The position numbers were made by a program, and so were the translations under genes. A stretch of 64,000 bases of DNA, from contig NZ_JBHTCQ010000001.1 of assembly GCF_042665525.1 (NCBI RefSeq), positions 1 through 64,000 of the forward strand. Reading direction: 5' to 3'. The stretch is from Allobogoriella alba (lineage in GTDB: Bacteria; Actinomycetota; Actinomycetes; Actinomycetales; Actinomycetaceae). Position 1 is the stretch's first letter, and each line of letters starts with the position of its first letter. Of this stretch, positions 17,083 through 26,079 are shown in pieces. The notes below the pieces were generated by a model. That model did not search any database, was not told the origin of the DNA, and saw only the letters and a list, made by a program, of their open reading frames with translations.

Positions 17083-18759
17083 GTGACTGTGGACGACCTG
17101 GATTTCGCCCGCGCGGCGGACATACGGCCCATCGAGGAGATCGCGGCCAAGGCCGGGATCCCGCACGAGGCGATCGAGCCGTACGGCCGGCACATCGCGA
17201 AGGTCGACGTCACGAAGCTCGCGCCGGGCGGCCGGGGCAAGCTCGTGCTCGTCAGCGCGATGAGCCCGACGCCGGCCGGCGAGGGCAAGACGACGACGTC
17301 GATCGGCCTCGCGGACGCGATCGCCCGCGCCGGGCGGCGCACCATCGTCGCGCTCCGCGAGCCGTCGCTCGGGCCGGTGCTCGGCATGAAGGGCGGTGCC
17401 GCGGGCGGCGGCCGCTCCCAGGTGCTGCCGATGGAGGACATCAACCTGCACTTCACCGGCGACTTCCACGCCATCACGACGGCGAACAACACCCTCGCGG
17501 CGATCGTCGACAACAGCATCCATCAGGGCAACCCCCTGGGCATCGACGCGCGGCGCGTCACCTGGCGGCGGGTGCTGGACGTGAACGACCGCTCGCTGCG
17601 CAACGTCGTGACGGGCCTCGGCGGGCCCGCCGAGGGTGTCCCGCGCGAAGCCGGCTTCGACATCACCGCGGCGAGCGAGGTGATGGCCGTCCTGTGCCTG
17701 GCCACCGACCTGGCCGACCTCAAGGAGCGGCTCGCGCGCATCACGGTGGGTCTCACCGGCGACCGTCGCCCGGTGACGGTGGGCGATCTCGGCGCGCAGG
17801 GCGCGCTGACCACGCTGCTTCGGCACGCGATCAAGCCGAACCTGGTCCAGACCATCGCCGGCACGCCGGCGTTCGTGCACGGCGGCCCGTTCGGGAACAT
17901 CGCGCACGGCTGCAACTCGGTCATCGCCACCACGACGGCCCGCTCGCTCGCCGACGTCGTCGTGACCGAGGCGGGCTTCGGCGCGGACCTCGGCGCGGAG
18001 AAGTTCCTCGACATCAAGACGCGGGTCGGTGACGTGGTGCCCGACGCCGTCGTCCTGGTCGCCACCATCCGCTCGCTGAAGTACCACAGCGGGGTCGCGG
18101 CGTCGGAGCTGGAGACGCCCGACGCGGCCGCCGTCGAGGCGGGGATGCCGAACCTCGTGCGCCACGTGGAGAACATCCGCAAGTTCGGCCTCGAGCCCGT
18201 GGTGGCGATCAACTCCTTCCCGTCCGACACGGACGAGGAGCGTGCGGTCGTGCTGGAGTGGGCGGCGGCGAACGGGGTGCGCGCGGCGGTCGCCGACATC
18301 TGGGCGCGTGGCGGCGGCGACGAGGGCGGGGACGAGCTCGCCGCCGCGGTGCTGGAGGTCCTGGACGGCCCCGGCGACGCGTCGTCGTTCCGCCGGCTCT
18401 ACGAGCCCGAGGCCACGGTCGAGGAGAAGATCCGCACCGTCGCGCGGGAGATCTACCGCGCCGACGACGTCGAGTTCTCGACGGCCGCCAGACGCCGGCA
18501 CGCGGAGATCGAGCAGAACGGGTGGGACGACCTGCCGGTGTGCATCGCCAAGACGCAGTACTCGTTCTCCGACGACGCGAAGGCGCTCGGGGCAGCGGAA
18601 CATTTCACGCTCCAGGTCCGGGACCTCGTCGCGCGGACCGGCGCAGGCTTCGTCGTCGCGCTCACCGGAACGATCATGACGATGCCGGGCCTGCCCAAGA
18701 CACCCGCGTTCGAACGCATCGACGTCGACGAGCACGGGGTGATCTCGGGGCTGTCCTAG
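17083..18759 (+). CDS. fhs: Formate--tetrahydrofolate ligase
   Basis: 558 residues, family-typical length. It makes 10-formyl-THF from formate, THF and ATP, feeding one-carbon units to purine and fMet synthesis. The P-loop PTPAGEGKTTTS starts at residue 62, and the family motif REPSLGPVLGMKGGAAGGG follows. The GTG at 17083 has GGAGG 8 bases upstream; a second in-frame GTG two codons later also has a possible site (AAGGAG). It is cytosolic. No other folate gene is adjacent. Confidence 0.97.
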   Translation: MTVDDLDFARAADIRPIEEIAAKAGIPHEAIEPYGRHIAKVDVTKLAPGGRGKLVLVSAMSPTPAGEGKTTTSIGLADAIARAGRRTIVALREPSLGPVLGMKGGAAGGGRSQVLPMEDINLHFTGDFHAITTANNTLAAIVDNSIHQGNPLGIDARRVTWRRVLDVNDRSLRNVVTGLGGPAEGVPREAGFDITAASEVMAVLCLATDLADLKERLARITVGLTGDRRPVTVGDLGAQGALTTLLRHAIKPNLVQTIAGTPAFVHGGPFGNIAHGCNSVIATTTARSLADVVVTEAGFGADLGAEKFLDIKTRVGDVVPDAVVLVATIRSLKYHSGVAASELETPDAAAVEAGMPNLVRHVENIRKFGLEPVVAINSFPSDTDEERAVVLEWAAANGVRAAVADIWARGGGDEGGDELAAAVLEVLDGPGDASSFRRLYEPEATVEEKIRTVAREIYRADDVEFSTAARRRHAEIEQNGWDDLPVCIAKTQYSFSDDAKALGAAEHFTLQVRDLVARTGAGFVVALTGTIMTMPGLPKTPAFERIDVDEHGVISGLS

Positions 18760-18770
18760 GAGCGGCCGGA

Positions 18771-18786
18771 GGTACTCCGGAGTACC
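18771..18786. promoter_or_regulatory. Perfect 16-bp palindrome, possible operator
   Basis: GGTACTCCGGAGTACC, 11 bases after the fhs stop and 24 bases before the next start codon. It has no loop, so it suits a dimeric DNA-binding protein better than a terminator. The cognate regulator is unknown. Confidence 0.4.
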
Positions 18787-18809
18787 GTCGAGACGGACGG
18801 GAGGCGGTC

Positions 18810-19238
18810 ATGGCCACAGGCTTCGCATCAGCTCCGTGGCGCTCGCCGAAGCAGGTCGCCCAGCTCCTCGCCGTCGTCCTCGCCCTGGCGACGTCGATCG
18901 CCTATCTGTTCGTCCCGGCGTACGAAGGCGTGGTCTCCGACGGCACGACGGAGACCACCACGACGGCGACGCTGCTCGAGGAGAACGGCCCGCACGTGCT
19001 GGCCGTCCTCGCGTTCCCGGTCCTCCTGACGCTGCTGCCGCTGCTCGTGCGCGGCCGGGCAGCCCGGTGGGTCGGTCCGGTCTCGGTCGCGCTGCTGGCG
19101 ACGTTCGTCGTGCTCGGCGGGTTCAGCATCGGCCTGTTCTACGTACCGGCGCTGCTCGCTTCCGTCTTCGGCCTCGCCCTGCCCACCGCGCACCGACGGT
19201 CCACCGAGCAGCTCGAGACGGTCCCACCAGGTGCGTGA
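18810..19238 (+). CDS. Small membrane protein with about four helices, unknown function
   Basis: 142 residues from an ATG with a GGGAGG ribosome site. Hydrophobic stretches: QLLAVVLALATSIAYLFV, VLAVLAFPVLLTLLPLLV and two more in WVGPVSVALLATFVVLGG and LFYVPALLASVFGLAL. The first loop (about 45-60) is Thr/Glu-rich and should face outside. I recognise no family. It follows fhs by 50 bases, with a perfect palindrome between. Confidence 0.75.
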   Translation: MATGFASAPWRSPKQVAQLLAVVLALATSIAYLFVPAYEGVVSDGTTETTTTATLLEENGPHVLAVLAFPVLLTLLPLLVRGRAARWVGPVSVALLATFVVLGGFSIGLFYVPALLASVFGLALPTAHRRSTEQLETVPPGA

Positions 19239-19344
19239 ACCCTCCCGCTGACGTTCGGCCCCGCCGGGATGCGAGGTCCGGGCGTCCGCGTGACGATGGG
19301 TCCCGAGGCCGCGGCGCGACAGCATCCGACCGACGGAGGACGCA

Positions 19345-19578
19345 ATGGCTACCTGCGACACCTGCGGGAACGAGTACGACAAGACGTTCACCATCACCCG
19401 GGGCGCCGAGTCGGGAACGTTCGACAGCTTCGAGTGCGCCGTCCACGCCATGGCTCCCACGTGCGAGCACTGCGGCGTGCGGATCCTCGGCCACGGGGTC
19501 GAGGCCGACGGTGATGTGTACTGCTGCGCGAGCTGCGCCCGCATGTCCGGCGCGGTGGAGCTGGTCGACCGCGCCTGA
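19345..19578 (+). CDS. Metallothionein-like small zinc-binding protein
   Basis: 77 residues with a GGAGG ribosome site. Cys/His ligands are C4, C7, C31, H34, C40, C43, H50, C60, C61 and C64. The segment CEHCGVRILGHGVEADGDVY followed by CCASC resembles prokaryotic metallothioneins (SmtA/BmtA fold), preceded by a CDTCG zinc-knuckle-like start. It probably binds zinc or related metals in the cytosol, for storage or protection. No metal-responsive regulator is adjacent. Confidence 0.85.
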   Translation: MATCDTCGNEYDKTFTITRGAESGTFDSFECAVHAMAPTCEHCGVRILGHGVEADGDVYCCASCARMSGAVELVDRA

Positions 19579-19629
19579 CCGCCACCCCGCGCACCTCGGC
19601 CGGCGCGACCGATCCGACAGAATGCCCGG

Positions 19630-20055
19630 GTGGACATCCGGGTCGGCGCATACGCGGTCATCGTGCGGGACGGCACCCTCCTCCTGCCGCACTGGAACGA
19701 GAACGGACGGCAGGGCTGGACGCTCCCCGGCGGCGGGCTCGACCCCGGTGAGGATCCGGCCGACGCGGCCGTCCGCGAGGTCCGTGAGGAGACCGGCTAC
19801 GACGTCGTCCTCGACGGGCTGCTCGGCGTCGACAGCCTCGTGATCCCGGCGGCGGACCGGCTGGTGCCCGGCCGGGGCGGCGTCCCGCTGCACGGCCTGC
19901 GCATCGTCTACCGGGCGCACGTGATCGGCGGCGAGCTGACGGTCGAGCAGGACGGCACGACCGACGACGTCCGGTGGTTCCCCGTCGCCGACGTCGACGG
20001 CCTGGACCGGGTGGAGCTCGTCGACACCGCCCGCCGCTGGGCGGGACTGCTCTGA
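19630..20055 (+). CDS. Nudix hydrolase
   Basis: 141 residues, GTG start. The Nudix box is intact at 35-57 (GGLDPGEDPADAAVREVREE, then TGY), with the metal-binding REVREE. The family cleaves nucleoside diphosphates linked to another group. The substrate is not evident. Its stop is one base from the stop of the convergent glycosyltransferase. Confidence 0.92.
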   Translation: MDIRVGAYAVIVRDGTLLLPHWNENGRQGWTLPGGGLDPGEDPADAAVREVREETGYDVVLDGLLGVDSLVIPAADRLVPGRGGVPLHGLRIVYRAHVIGGELTVEQDGTTDDVRWFPVADVDGLDRVELVDTARRWAGLL

Positions 20056-20056
20056 C

Positions 20057-21298
20057 CTAGGCCGCGAGGGCGTCCACCAGGTCGAGCACCGGGGCCGCGC
20101 CGTCGTCCCGGCGGACACGGTCGGCGAACGCCGTGGCGCGACGGCGGTAGCGGGGGTCCGTGGTGACGGTGTGGATCGCCTCGGTCAGGCGGTCGGTGCA
20201 CATCCGGCGGAGCGGCACCACGCCCGGTGCGACGCCGAGCGACACGGCCCGGGCGGACCAGAACGGCTGGTCGGACAGCACGGGGACGGGGACCGTCGGC
20301 ACACCGGCCCGCAGCGCCGCCGCCGTCGTGCCGGCTCCCGCGTGATGGACCACGGCCGCGACACGGGGCAGCAGCCACTCGTGCGGGACCACTCCGGCGG
20401 TGATGATGTCCTCGCCGTCGTCCGGGAGGGCGTCGACGCCCTGGAGGATGCCGCGCACACCGGCGCGTCGTAGCGCCACGACGGCGTGCCGGACGAGCCG
20501 GTCGATACGTCCGGTCGCCATGCTGCCCAGGGTCACCAGCACGGGCGGTGGTCCGGCGTCGAGGAACTCGACGAGGTCCGCCGGCGGCGTCCAGGCCGGC
20601 TCGGGCGGGGAGAACCAGTAGCCGACGACGTCCAGACCGTCTCGCCAGTCCGCCGGCCGGGGCACGATCGAGGGGCTGATGCCGTGCAGGATCGGCCACC
20701 GGTCCTCGGCCTGGACGCGCCGCACCTCGCGGATGCTCATCCGCGGCAGACCCAGTCGGTCCCGGAGCTCACGGACGGCCGCCGACGTGGCCGCGTCGAT
20801 GACCACGGAGGCCGCGTGCCCGAGCGCGAGGTTGCCGGTGGCACCGAACGGCCGCGGCGTCAGCCAGATCGGGGAGAACTCGCGCGTCGGCTCCAACGGC
20901 TGGAGGTACAGGCCGGCGCTCGGGACGTCGAGGGCCTGCGCCACGTGCCAGCCGAGCGGCGCCGTCGAGGACGCCAGCAGCAGCACGTCCGTCCCGGTGC
21001 CGGCGGCGTCGACGAGCCCCTCGCCGAGCTCACGCAGGAACTGACGTGCCAGCCGGACCGACTGGCTGACACCGCGCGGGGTCGCGCCACGCCCCCCGGT
21101 GCGCTGCTCGTCGTCGAGCAGAGCCTCCATGTCTCCGCCGATCGATCGGTGACCGAGACCGGCAGCCGTCACCAGGCCGGCGTGCGAGTCGTGCACACCG
21201 ATCGTGACCTCGTGGCCGGCCGCCTGCAGCCGCTGACCGACCCCGAGGAAGGGCACCACGTCTCCACGGGTGCCCGACGTCGCAATGAGCACTCTCAC
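20057..21298 (-). CDS. UDP-glycosyltransferase-like protein (GT1 / MGT type)
   Basis: 413 residues from a GTG at 21298, where the family N-terminus begins (VRVLIATSGTRGDVVPFLGV); longer in-frame extensions are low-complexity. It has the GT-B fold: an acceptor-side N-domain and a donor domain with VLVTLGSMATGR, GVVPHEWLLPRVAAVVHHAG and GAGTTAAALRAGVPTVPVPV followed by DQPFWSARAVSLGV, the nucleotide-sugar signature. These enzymes glycosylate lipids, sterols, macrolides or other hydrophobic acceptors. The substrate is unknown. Confidence 0.92.
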   Translation of the reverse strand: MRVLIATSGTRGDVVPFLGVGQRLQAAGHEVTIGVHDSHAGLVTAAGLGHRSIGGDMEALLDDEQRTGGRGATPRGVSQSVRLARQFLRELGEGLVDAAGTGTDVLLLASSTAPLGWHVAQALDVPSAGLYLQPLEPTREFSPIWLTPRPFGATGNLALGHAASVVIDAATSAAVRELRDRLGLPRMSIREVRRVQAEDRWPILHGISPSIVPRPADWRDGLDVVGYWFSPPEPAWTPPADLVEFLDAGPPPVLVTLGSMATGRIDRLVRHAVVALRRAGVRGILQGVDALPDDGEDIITAGVVPHEWLLPRVAAVVHHAGAGTTAAALRAGVPTVPVPVLSDQPFWSARAVSLGVAPGVVPLRRMCTDRLTEAIHTVTTDPRYRRRATAFADRVRRDDGAAPVLDLVDALAA

Positions 21299-21405
21299 GG
21301 CACCATCATGGCGGTCCGGGCACCCTCCGGTCACCGATCGACACCCCGGCGGACCAGGACGAGGACGGTCGGACGGCCCCGCGCGACCCGGGCTACCGTG
21401 CCTCC

Positions 21406-22377
21406 GTGACCGTTCCGCACCTCCCCACGTACGACGACGTCGCCGCCGCGGCGGACCGGCTGACGGGCCACGCGCACCGGACGCCGGTACTGCGCTCACG
21501 CCTGCTCGACGCCGCCCTCGACGCCCGGATCTTCCTCAAGGCCGAGAACCTCCAGCGGGTCGGCGCGTTCAAGTTCCGCGGCGCGTTCAACACCCTCGCC
21601 CGCCTCGCGTCCGAGCAGCGCCGCGCCGGCGTCGTCGCGTACTCCTCGGGCAACCACGCGCAGGCGGTGGCCCTGGCCGGGCACCTCCTCGACGTCCCCG
21701 CGACGATCGTCATGCCGCACGACGCGCCGGCGTCGAAGGTCGCGGCCACCCAGGGCTACGGCGCCACCGTGGTCCGGTACGACCGCTACACCGAGGACCG
21801 CGAGGAGATCGGCCGCGCGCTCGCGGAGCGCGACGGGCTGACGCTGGTGCCGCCGTACGACCACGCCGACGTCATCGCCGGGCAGGGCACCGCCGTTCGG
21901 GAGCTGCTCGAGGACGTGGGTGAGCTGGACGCCCTATTCGTGCCGCTCGGCGGCGGCGGGCTGCTCTCGGGCTCCCTGCTCGCGGCCCGCGAGCTGAGCC
22001 CGGGCTGCCGGATCTACGGCGTGGAGCCGGCCGCCGGGGACGATGCCCGCCGCTCGCTCGCCGAGGGACGCATCGTGCACATCGACACACCCCGCACCAT
22101 CGCCGACGGCGCCCAGACCCAGCACCTCGGGGAGCTGACGTACCAGATCCTGCGGCGGGAGGCACCGACGATCCTGACCGCGACGGACGAGGAGCTCGTT
22201 ATGACCATGCGCACCCTGGTCACGTACCTCAAGGTCGTGGTCGAGCCGACCGGTGCGCTCGGCCTCGCCGCCGCCACGCGGCTCGCGGAGGAGCTGCGCG
22301 GTGAGCGCGTCGGTGTGGTGCTCAGCGGAGGGAACGTGGACCCGGCGCGGTTCGGCGCCCTGCTCGCCGGCACCTGA
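21406..22377 (+). CDS. Threonine/serine dehydratase-like PLP enzyme
   Basis: 323 residues, GTG start. It belongs to fold-type II PLP enzymes: the Schiff-base Lys56 is in GAFKFRGAFN, SSGNHAQAVA binds the substrate carboxylate, and GGGGLLSG binds the PLP phosphate. There is no C-terminal ACT domain, so it is the catabolic (TdcB-like) or serine racemase-like type and not feedback-regulated IlvA. It would deaminate threonine or serine, or racemise serine or aspartate. It diverges from the glycosyltransferase and ends at a strong terminator. Confidence 0.92.
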   Translation: MTVPHLPTYDDVAAAADRLTGHAHRTPVLRSRLLDAALDARIFLKAENLQRVGAFKFRGAFNTLARLASEQRRAGVVAYSSGNHAQAVALAGHLLDVPATIVMPHDAPASKVAATQGYGATVVRYDRYTEDREEIGRALAERDGLTLVPPYDHADVIAGQGTAVRELLEDVGELDALFVPLGGGGLLSGSLLAARELSPGCRIYGVEPAAGDDARRSLAEGRIVHIDTPRTIADGAQTQHLGELTYQILRREAPTILTATDEELVMTMRTLVTYLKVVVEPTGALGLAAATRLAEELRGERVGVVLSGGNVDPARFGALLAGT

Positions 22378-22394
22378 CGCCACCGCGGCAGCGC

Positions 22395-22432
22395 TCGCCC
22401 ACCGCTGCCGGCATGCCTGCAGCGGTGGGCGA
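22395..22432. terminator. Bidirectional terminator-like hairpin
   Basis: A perfect 14-bp stem (22395-22408 with 22419-22432) and 10-base loop, between convergent dehydratase and rhamnosidase genes. No U-tract. Confidence 0.75.
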
Positions 22433-22459
22433 CGGGTGCAGTGGTCGCGGGGTGGAGGG

Positions 22460-25048
22460 TCAGACGCCGGCGCGGACGCGCTCGTCCCGAGGGTCGCGGA
22501 CCGCCCACTCGTGCTCCCCGGACCCGACCTCGTGCGTCTCCCCGCCGGGCAGCTCGACGAGGGCGCTCGCACCGGCCGGGACGACGGCGCGGACCCGCAC
22601 CTGCCCGTCCTCGGCCCGCCAGCCCGCCTCCGCGGGCCCGTACGGGGTCTCGAGGCGGGCCGTGGCGTGGTCCATCCCGGCGATCGGCACGGGTGCGATA
22701 CGCAGCCGCCGGTAGCCGGGCGCGGCGGGCGCCAGTCCGGCAAGGCGCCGGTACATCCAGTCGGCCACCGCCCCGAACGCGTAGTGGTTGAAGGACGTCA
22801 TCTGCCCGGGGTTGATGGTCCCGTCCGGCAGCATCGAGTCCCAGCGCTCCCAGACCGTCGTGGCGCCCATGGTCACGGCGTACAGCCAGGACGGGACACC
22901 GGTCTGGAGCAGCAGCCGCCCGGCGACGTCCGCGTGACCGGTGTCGGTCAGCGCGTCCGCGATGATCGGCGTGCCGACGAACCCGGTGCCGATCCGGTCT
23001 CCGGCCTCGCGGACCAGCTCGGCGAGCCGGTCCCCCATCGCCTGCCGTTCCGCGGCGTCCACGAGCTCGTAGGCGAGGGCCATGGCGTAGGCGGTCTGGG
23101 CGTCGGAGGTGATCCGGCCGTCCCGGGTGACGTACGCGGTGAGCCAGGCCTGGCGTGCTCGTTCGGCGAGGTCGCCGTACCGCTGCGCGTCCGCGGCGTG
23201 GCCCAGCTCCTCGGCCGCCCGGGCCACCAGCCGGGCGGAGCGCACCAGGTGGGCGGTGGCCACGATCTCCTTGGCCACCTTCGCCTCGCCCGGGGCGTCC
23301 GGCGGGGAGTCCGGGTCGAGCCAGTCGCCGAACTGGAAGTCGCCCTCCCAGAGCAGGTTGTCCCCGGCGCGCTCGGCGACGACGTCGACCCAGGCGCGCA
23401 TCGACGGGTACTGCTCGGCCAGCGCCCGGCGGTCACCGAACCGCTCGTAGAGCACGGTCGGGACCACGGTGGCGGCGTCGCCCCAGGCGGCCGCCGGCCG
23501 GTCGCCGTCGGGCAGCACCTGGGGGACCACGAAGCCGAGGGATCCGCCGGAGGCGGCCTGCTCGGCCTCGACGTCCTTGAGCCAGCCGGCGAGGAACGCG
23601 TCGGCGTCGAAGAGGGTGGAGGCCGTGGGGCTGAAGACCTGGATGTCACCGGTCCAGCCCAGCCGCTCGTCACGCTGGGGGCAGTCGGTCGGGATGGACA
23701 GGAAGTTGCCGCGCATGCCCCACACGACGTTCTCGTGCAGGCGGTTGACCAGCGGCTCGGAGCACTCGAACCAGCCGGTGCGGTGCATGTCCGAGCCCAC
23801 CACGACGGCCGTGAAGGCCGCCGCGTCCCGCCGGCCGTCGAACTCCCGGGGCCAGCCGTCGACCTCGACGTAGCGGAAGCCGTGGAAGGTGAACTCGGGC
23901 TCGAGGACGTCCTCGCCGCCGGAGAGGACGAGCTCGTCGGTGGCGCGGGCGTGCCGCAGCGGCCGGGTCCCGAGCTCGCCGTGCTCGAGGACCTCCGCGT
24001 GCCGGAGGGTGACGACGTGGCCGGCGGGGCCGGAGACCCGCACCCGGACCCGCCCGACGAGGTTCTGCCCGAAGTCGAGGACCGTCCTGCCGGACGGGGT
24101 CGTGAGCACCTCCCGGACCGGGAGCTCCCCCGTCCGCCGGACGGGCTCGGCCAGCGCCGGCACCGGGAGGACGTCGACGTCGCGGGTGGTCACGGCCGGC
24201 CAGCCGGCGTCGTCGTACCCGGGCTCGGACCAGCCGGTGGCGGCGCGACGGGCGTCGATCCGCTCGCCGTCGTAGATGCCGCTGCTGACCACCGGTCCCG
24301 CGGCGGCACCGCGCCAGTCCGGGCCGGTCGTCACGACCTGCGAGGTGCCGTCGGCGTAGCGCAGGTGCAGCTGTGCGGCGACCGCGGGCTGGTCCTCGCC
24401 GTAGACGCGGCGGGCATGGCCGTGGAAGCCGAACTTCTCCGTGAACCAGCCGCCGGCAAAGCGGATCCCGACGGCGTTGCGGCCCTCGCGCAGCAGCCCG
24501 GTGACGTCGGTGGCCTCGTGGGCCAGGCGGTACTGGTAGCTGGTCCACCCGGGCTTGAGGACGGCGTCGTCGACGTCTCGGCCGTTGATCGCCACCTGGT
24601 AGACGCCCTGGGCGGTCGCGTACAGCGTGGCGGAGGCGAGCGGCCGGTCGAGGTCGATCTCCGTGCGCACCAGGCCCGGGCAGGCCTCGCCGTCGGGCTC
24701 GGCCAGGGTGACGAAGGCGGCCTGCCACTCACCGTCGCCGAGGAAGGTGCTGCGCAGCTCGACCGGCTCGCTCCACGGCGAGGCCGCACCGTCCTGTCCG
24801 GTGACCCGCACCTCGAGCCGGTGCCGGGCACGCGGGGCCAGCGGATCGAACGGCCAGTCCACGAACACCGACTCGTCGGTCTCCAGCCGGGCGACCTCGC
24901 TGCCGTCCAGCCGGACCTCCGCGCCGGCCTGCCGCCACCCCGGGACGTCGGAGCCCACGGTCCACGACAGGCGCGGCGTCGGGGTGTCGGCGAACGCGCC
25001 GTCCCGGCGGCGCTCGACGCGGACGGCGGTCACTCGGGGGGTGCTCAT
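22460..25048 (-). CDS. Alpha-L-rhamnosidase (GH78)
   Basis: 862 residues with the usual GH78 layout: N-terminal Ig-like and lectin-like beta domains (about 1-350), an (alpha/alpha)6 catalytic barrel, and a C-terminal beta domain. The family motif DCPQRDERLGWTGD is near residues 454-467 and holds the catalytic acid region. It releases terminal alpha-L-rhamnose from glycosides or oligosaccharides. No signal peptide, so it acts on imported material. It lies 22 bases after the permease gene, as the last gene of the LacI-controlled transport operon, which suggests the importer carries a rhamnoside. Confidence 0.95.
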   Translation of the reverse strand: MSTPRVTAVRVERRRDGAFADTPTPRLSWTVGSDVPGWRQAGAEVRLDGSEVARLETDESVFVDWPFDPLAPRARHRLEVRVTGQDGAASPWSEPVELRSTFLGDGEWQAAFVTLAEPDGEACPGLVRTEIDLDRPLASATLYATAQGVYQVAINGRDVDDAVLKPGWTSYQYRLAHEATDVTGLLREGRNAVGIRFAGGWFTEKFGFHGHARRVYGEDQPAVAAQLHLRYADGTSQVVTTGPDWRGAAAGPVVSSGIYDGERIDARRAATGWSEPGYDDAGWPAVTTRDVDVLPVPALAEPVRRTGELPVREVLTTPSGRTVLDFGQNLVGRVRVRVSGPAGHVVTLRHAEVLEHGELGTRPLRHARATDELVLSGGEDVLEPEFTFHGFRYVEVDGWPREFDGRRDAAAFTAVVVGSDMHRTGWFECSEPLVNRLHENVVWGMRGNFLSIPTDCPQRDERLGWTGDIQVFSPTASTLFDADAFLAGWLKDVEAEQAASGGSLGFVVPQVLPDGDRPAAAWGDAATVVPTVLYERFGDRRALAEQYPSMRAWVDVVAERAGDNLLWEGDFQFGDWLDPDSPPDAPGEAKVAKEIVATAHLVRSARLVARAAEELGHAADAQRYGDLAERARQAWLTAYVTRDGRITSDAQTAYAMALAYELVDAAERQAMGDRLAELVREAGDRIGTGFVGTPIIADALTDTGHADVAGRLLLQTGVPSWLYAVTMGATTVWERWDSMLPDGTINPGQMTSFNHYAFGAVADWMYRRLAGLAPAAPGYRRLRIAPVPIAGMDHATARLETPYGPAEAGWRAEDGQVRVRAVVPAGASALVELPGGETHEVGSGEHEWAVRDPRDERVRAGV

Positions 25049-25070
25049 GAAACGGATCGTCCTCTCGGGT

Positions 25071-25895
25071 TCAGCCCTTGACGGCGCCGGAGGTCATGCC
25101 GGCGACGATCTGGCGGTTGAAGAAGATGTACATGACCAGCGGCGGGATGGTGATCAGCAGCACGTCGGTGAACAGCAGGTTCCACTGGTTGAGCGTCTGA
25201 CTCATGAAGTTGTACAGGGTGAGCTGCACCGTGGCGTTCTCGTCCCCCGGCAGGAAGTACAGGGGGTTGGTGAAGTCGTTGAACACGTTGACCGCCTGCA
25301 CCACGATCACCGTGATGACGGTGGGCTTCATCAGCGGCAGGATCACCGTGAAGAAGAGGCGGACGGCGCCGGCACCGTCGATGAGCGCCGCCTCGTCCAG
25401 CTCCCGCGGGATGGTGCCGACGAACGCCCGGAACAGGAGGATGCAGAAGGACAGCCCGAACGTCGCCTCGATGAGGATCAGCCCGGGCATCGTCTTGAAC
25501 AGTCCCAGCGCCTGCAGGAGCCACACCGTCGGGACAACGGCCGGCGGGACGATGAGGCCCGCAAGCACGAAGAAGTTCACCACGGGGTTCCACCGGCTGG
25601 CCCGGCGCTGCAGCACGTAGCCGACCATCGCGGCGACGATCACCATGATGGCGACGCTGGTGACGGTGAGGACCGTGCTGTTGACGAACGCCCGCAGCAC
25701 GATGCCGTCCCGCATGGTGAGGACCTCGACGAGGTTCTCCACGAACGCCATCTCCTGGGGCCAGGAGAAGCGCAGCTGCGAGGCCTCGGCCGGGGTCTTC
25801 ATCGCCTGCAGGACGACGAACGCGAACGGTACGAGAAAGATGACGACCGACAGCAGGATGCAGATCGCGCCGAGCAGGGTGCCTGTGCGCTTCAT
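25071..25895 (-). CDS. Carbohydrate ABC transporter permease (MalG/CUT1 type)
   Basis: 274 residues from the ATG at 25895, whose ATGA overlaps the stop of a 31-residue mini-ORF. Six hydrophobic helices are visible. The ATPase-contact EAA loop is EAALIDGAGAVRLFFTVILP near residues 176-195. It forms the channel with the permease at 26076. No ATPase gene is in the operon, so a shared MsmK/UgpC-type ATPase elsewhere is expected. The AGGAAGGG ribosome site is supplied by the 92-bp cassette upstream. Confidence 0.94.
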   Translation of the reverse strand: MKRTGTLLGAICILLSVVIFLVPFAFVVLQAMKTPAEASQLRFSWPQEMAFVENLVEVLTMRDGIVLRAFVNSTVLTVTSVAIMVIVAAMVGYVLQRRASRWNPVVNFFVLAGLIVPPAVVPTVWLLQALGLFKTMPGLILIEATFGLSFCILLFRAFVGTIPRELDEAALIDGAGAVRLFFTVILPLMKPTVITVIVVQAVNVFNDFTNPLYFLPGDENATVQLTLYNFMSQTLNQWNLLFTDVLLITIPPLVMYIFFNRQIVAGMTSGAVKG

Positions 25896-25987
25896 CGCTC
25901 TGTGCCCTTCCTGCGCGAGCGCTGCGGTGCCTCGCTCCACCGGCGCTCGTGCCTCGCGCCGCCTCCGCGGGGGCTCCTCGCGCTCAT
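25892..25987 (-). CDS. 31-residue mini-ORF in 92-bp cassette (second in transcript)
   Basis: It encodes MSARSPRGGGARHERRWSEA followed by 11 basic residues ending KGTER, identical to the ORF of the other copy. The ATG overlaps the stop of the first mini-ORF and its TGA overlaps the start of the permease at 25895. The peptide is strongly basic (11 Arg), with no membrane segment. Its role may be to carry ribosomes from one permease gene to the next and not to make a functional peptide. Confidence 0.5.
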   Translation of the reverse strand: MSARSPRGGGARHERRWSEAPQRSRRKGTER

Positions 25988-26079
25988 CGCTCTGTGCCCT
26001 TCCTGCGCGAGCGCTGCGGTGCCTCGCTCCACCGGCGCTCGTGCCTCGCGCCGCCTCCGCGGGGGCTCCTCGCGCTCAT
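25984..26079 (-). CDS. 31-residue mini-ORF in 92-bp cassette (first in transcript)
   Basis: The ATG at 26079 overlaps the stop of the upstream permease (ATGA at 26076-26079). Coding content is identical to the second copy. The unit's last bases hold AGGAAGGG about 10 bases before the next ATG, a ribosome site for re-initiation. Confidence 0.5.
   Translation of the reverse strand: MSARSPRGGGARHERRWSEAPQRSRRKGTER

Larger units (their letters stand above)
25892..26079 (-). repeat. Two perfect tandem copies of a 92-bp coding cassette between permease genes
   Basis: Copies at 25892-25983 and 25984-26075 are identical. A 9-base remnant of the next unit's start (TCATCGCTC on the + strand) is at 26076-26084. 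On the coding strand each unit runs from ATGAGCGCGAGGAGC to GGAAGGGCACAGAGCG, and is flanked on both sides by ATGA, which is at once stop and start. 92 is not a multiple of 3, yet coupling is kept because each unit holds a complete 32-codon frame (96 bases) sharing 4 bases with each neighbour. Confidence 0.97.

Noticed and set aside
16978..18735. A 585-codon minus-strand frame opposite fhs
   Set aside because: No recognisable domain, and fhs on the other strand is complete and unmistakable.
22253..25081. A 942-codon open frame on the plus strand, opposite the rhamnosidase
   Set aside because: Same kind of mirror frame. The minus strand holds the complete GH78 family sequence.
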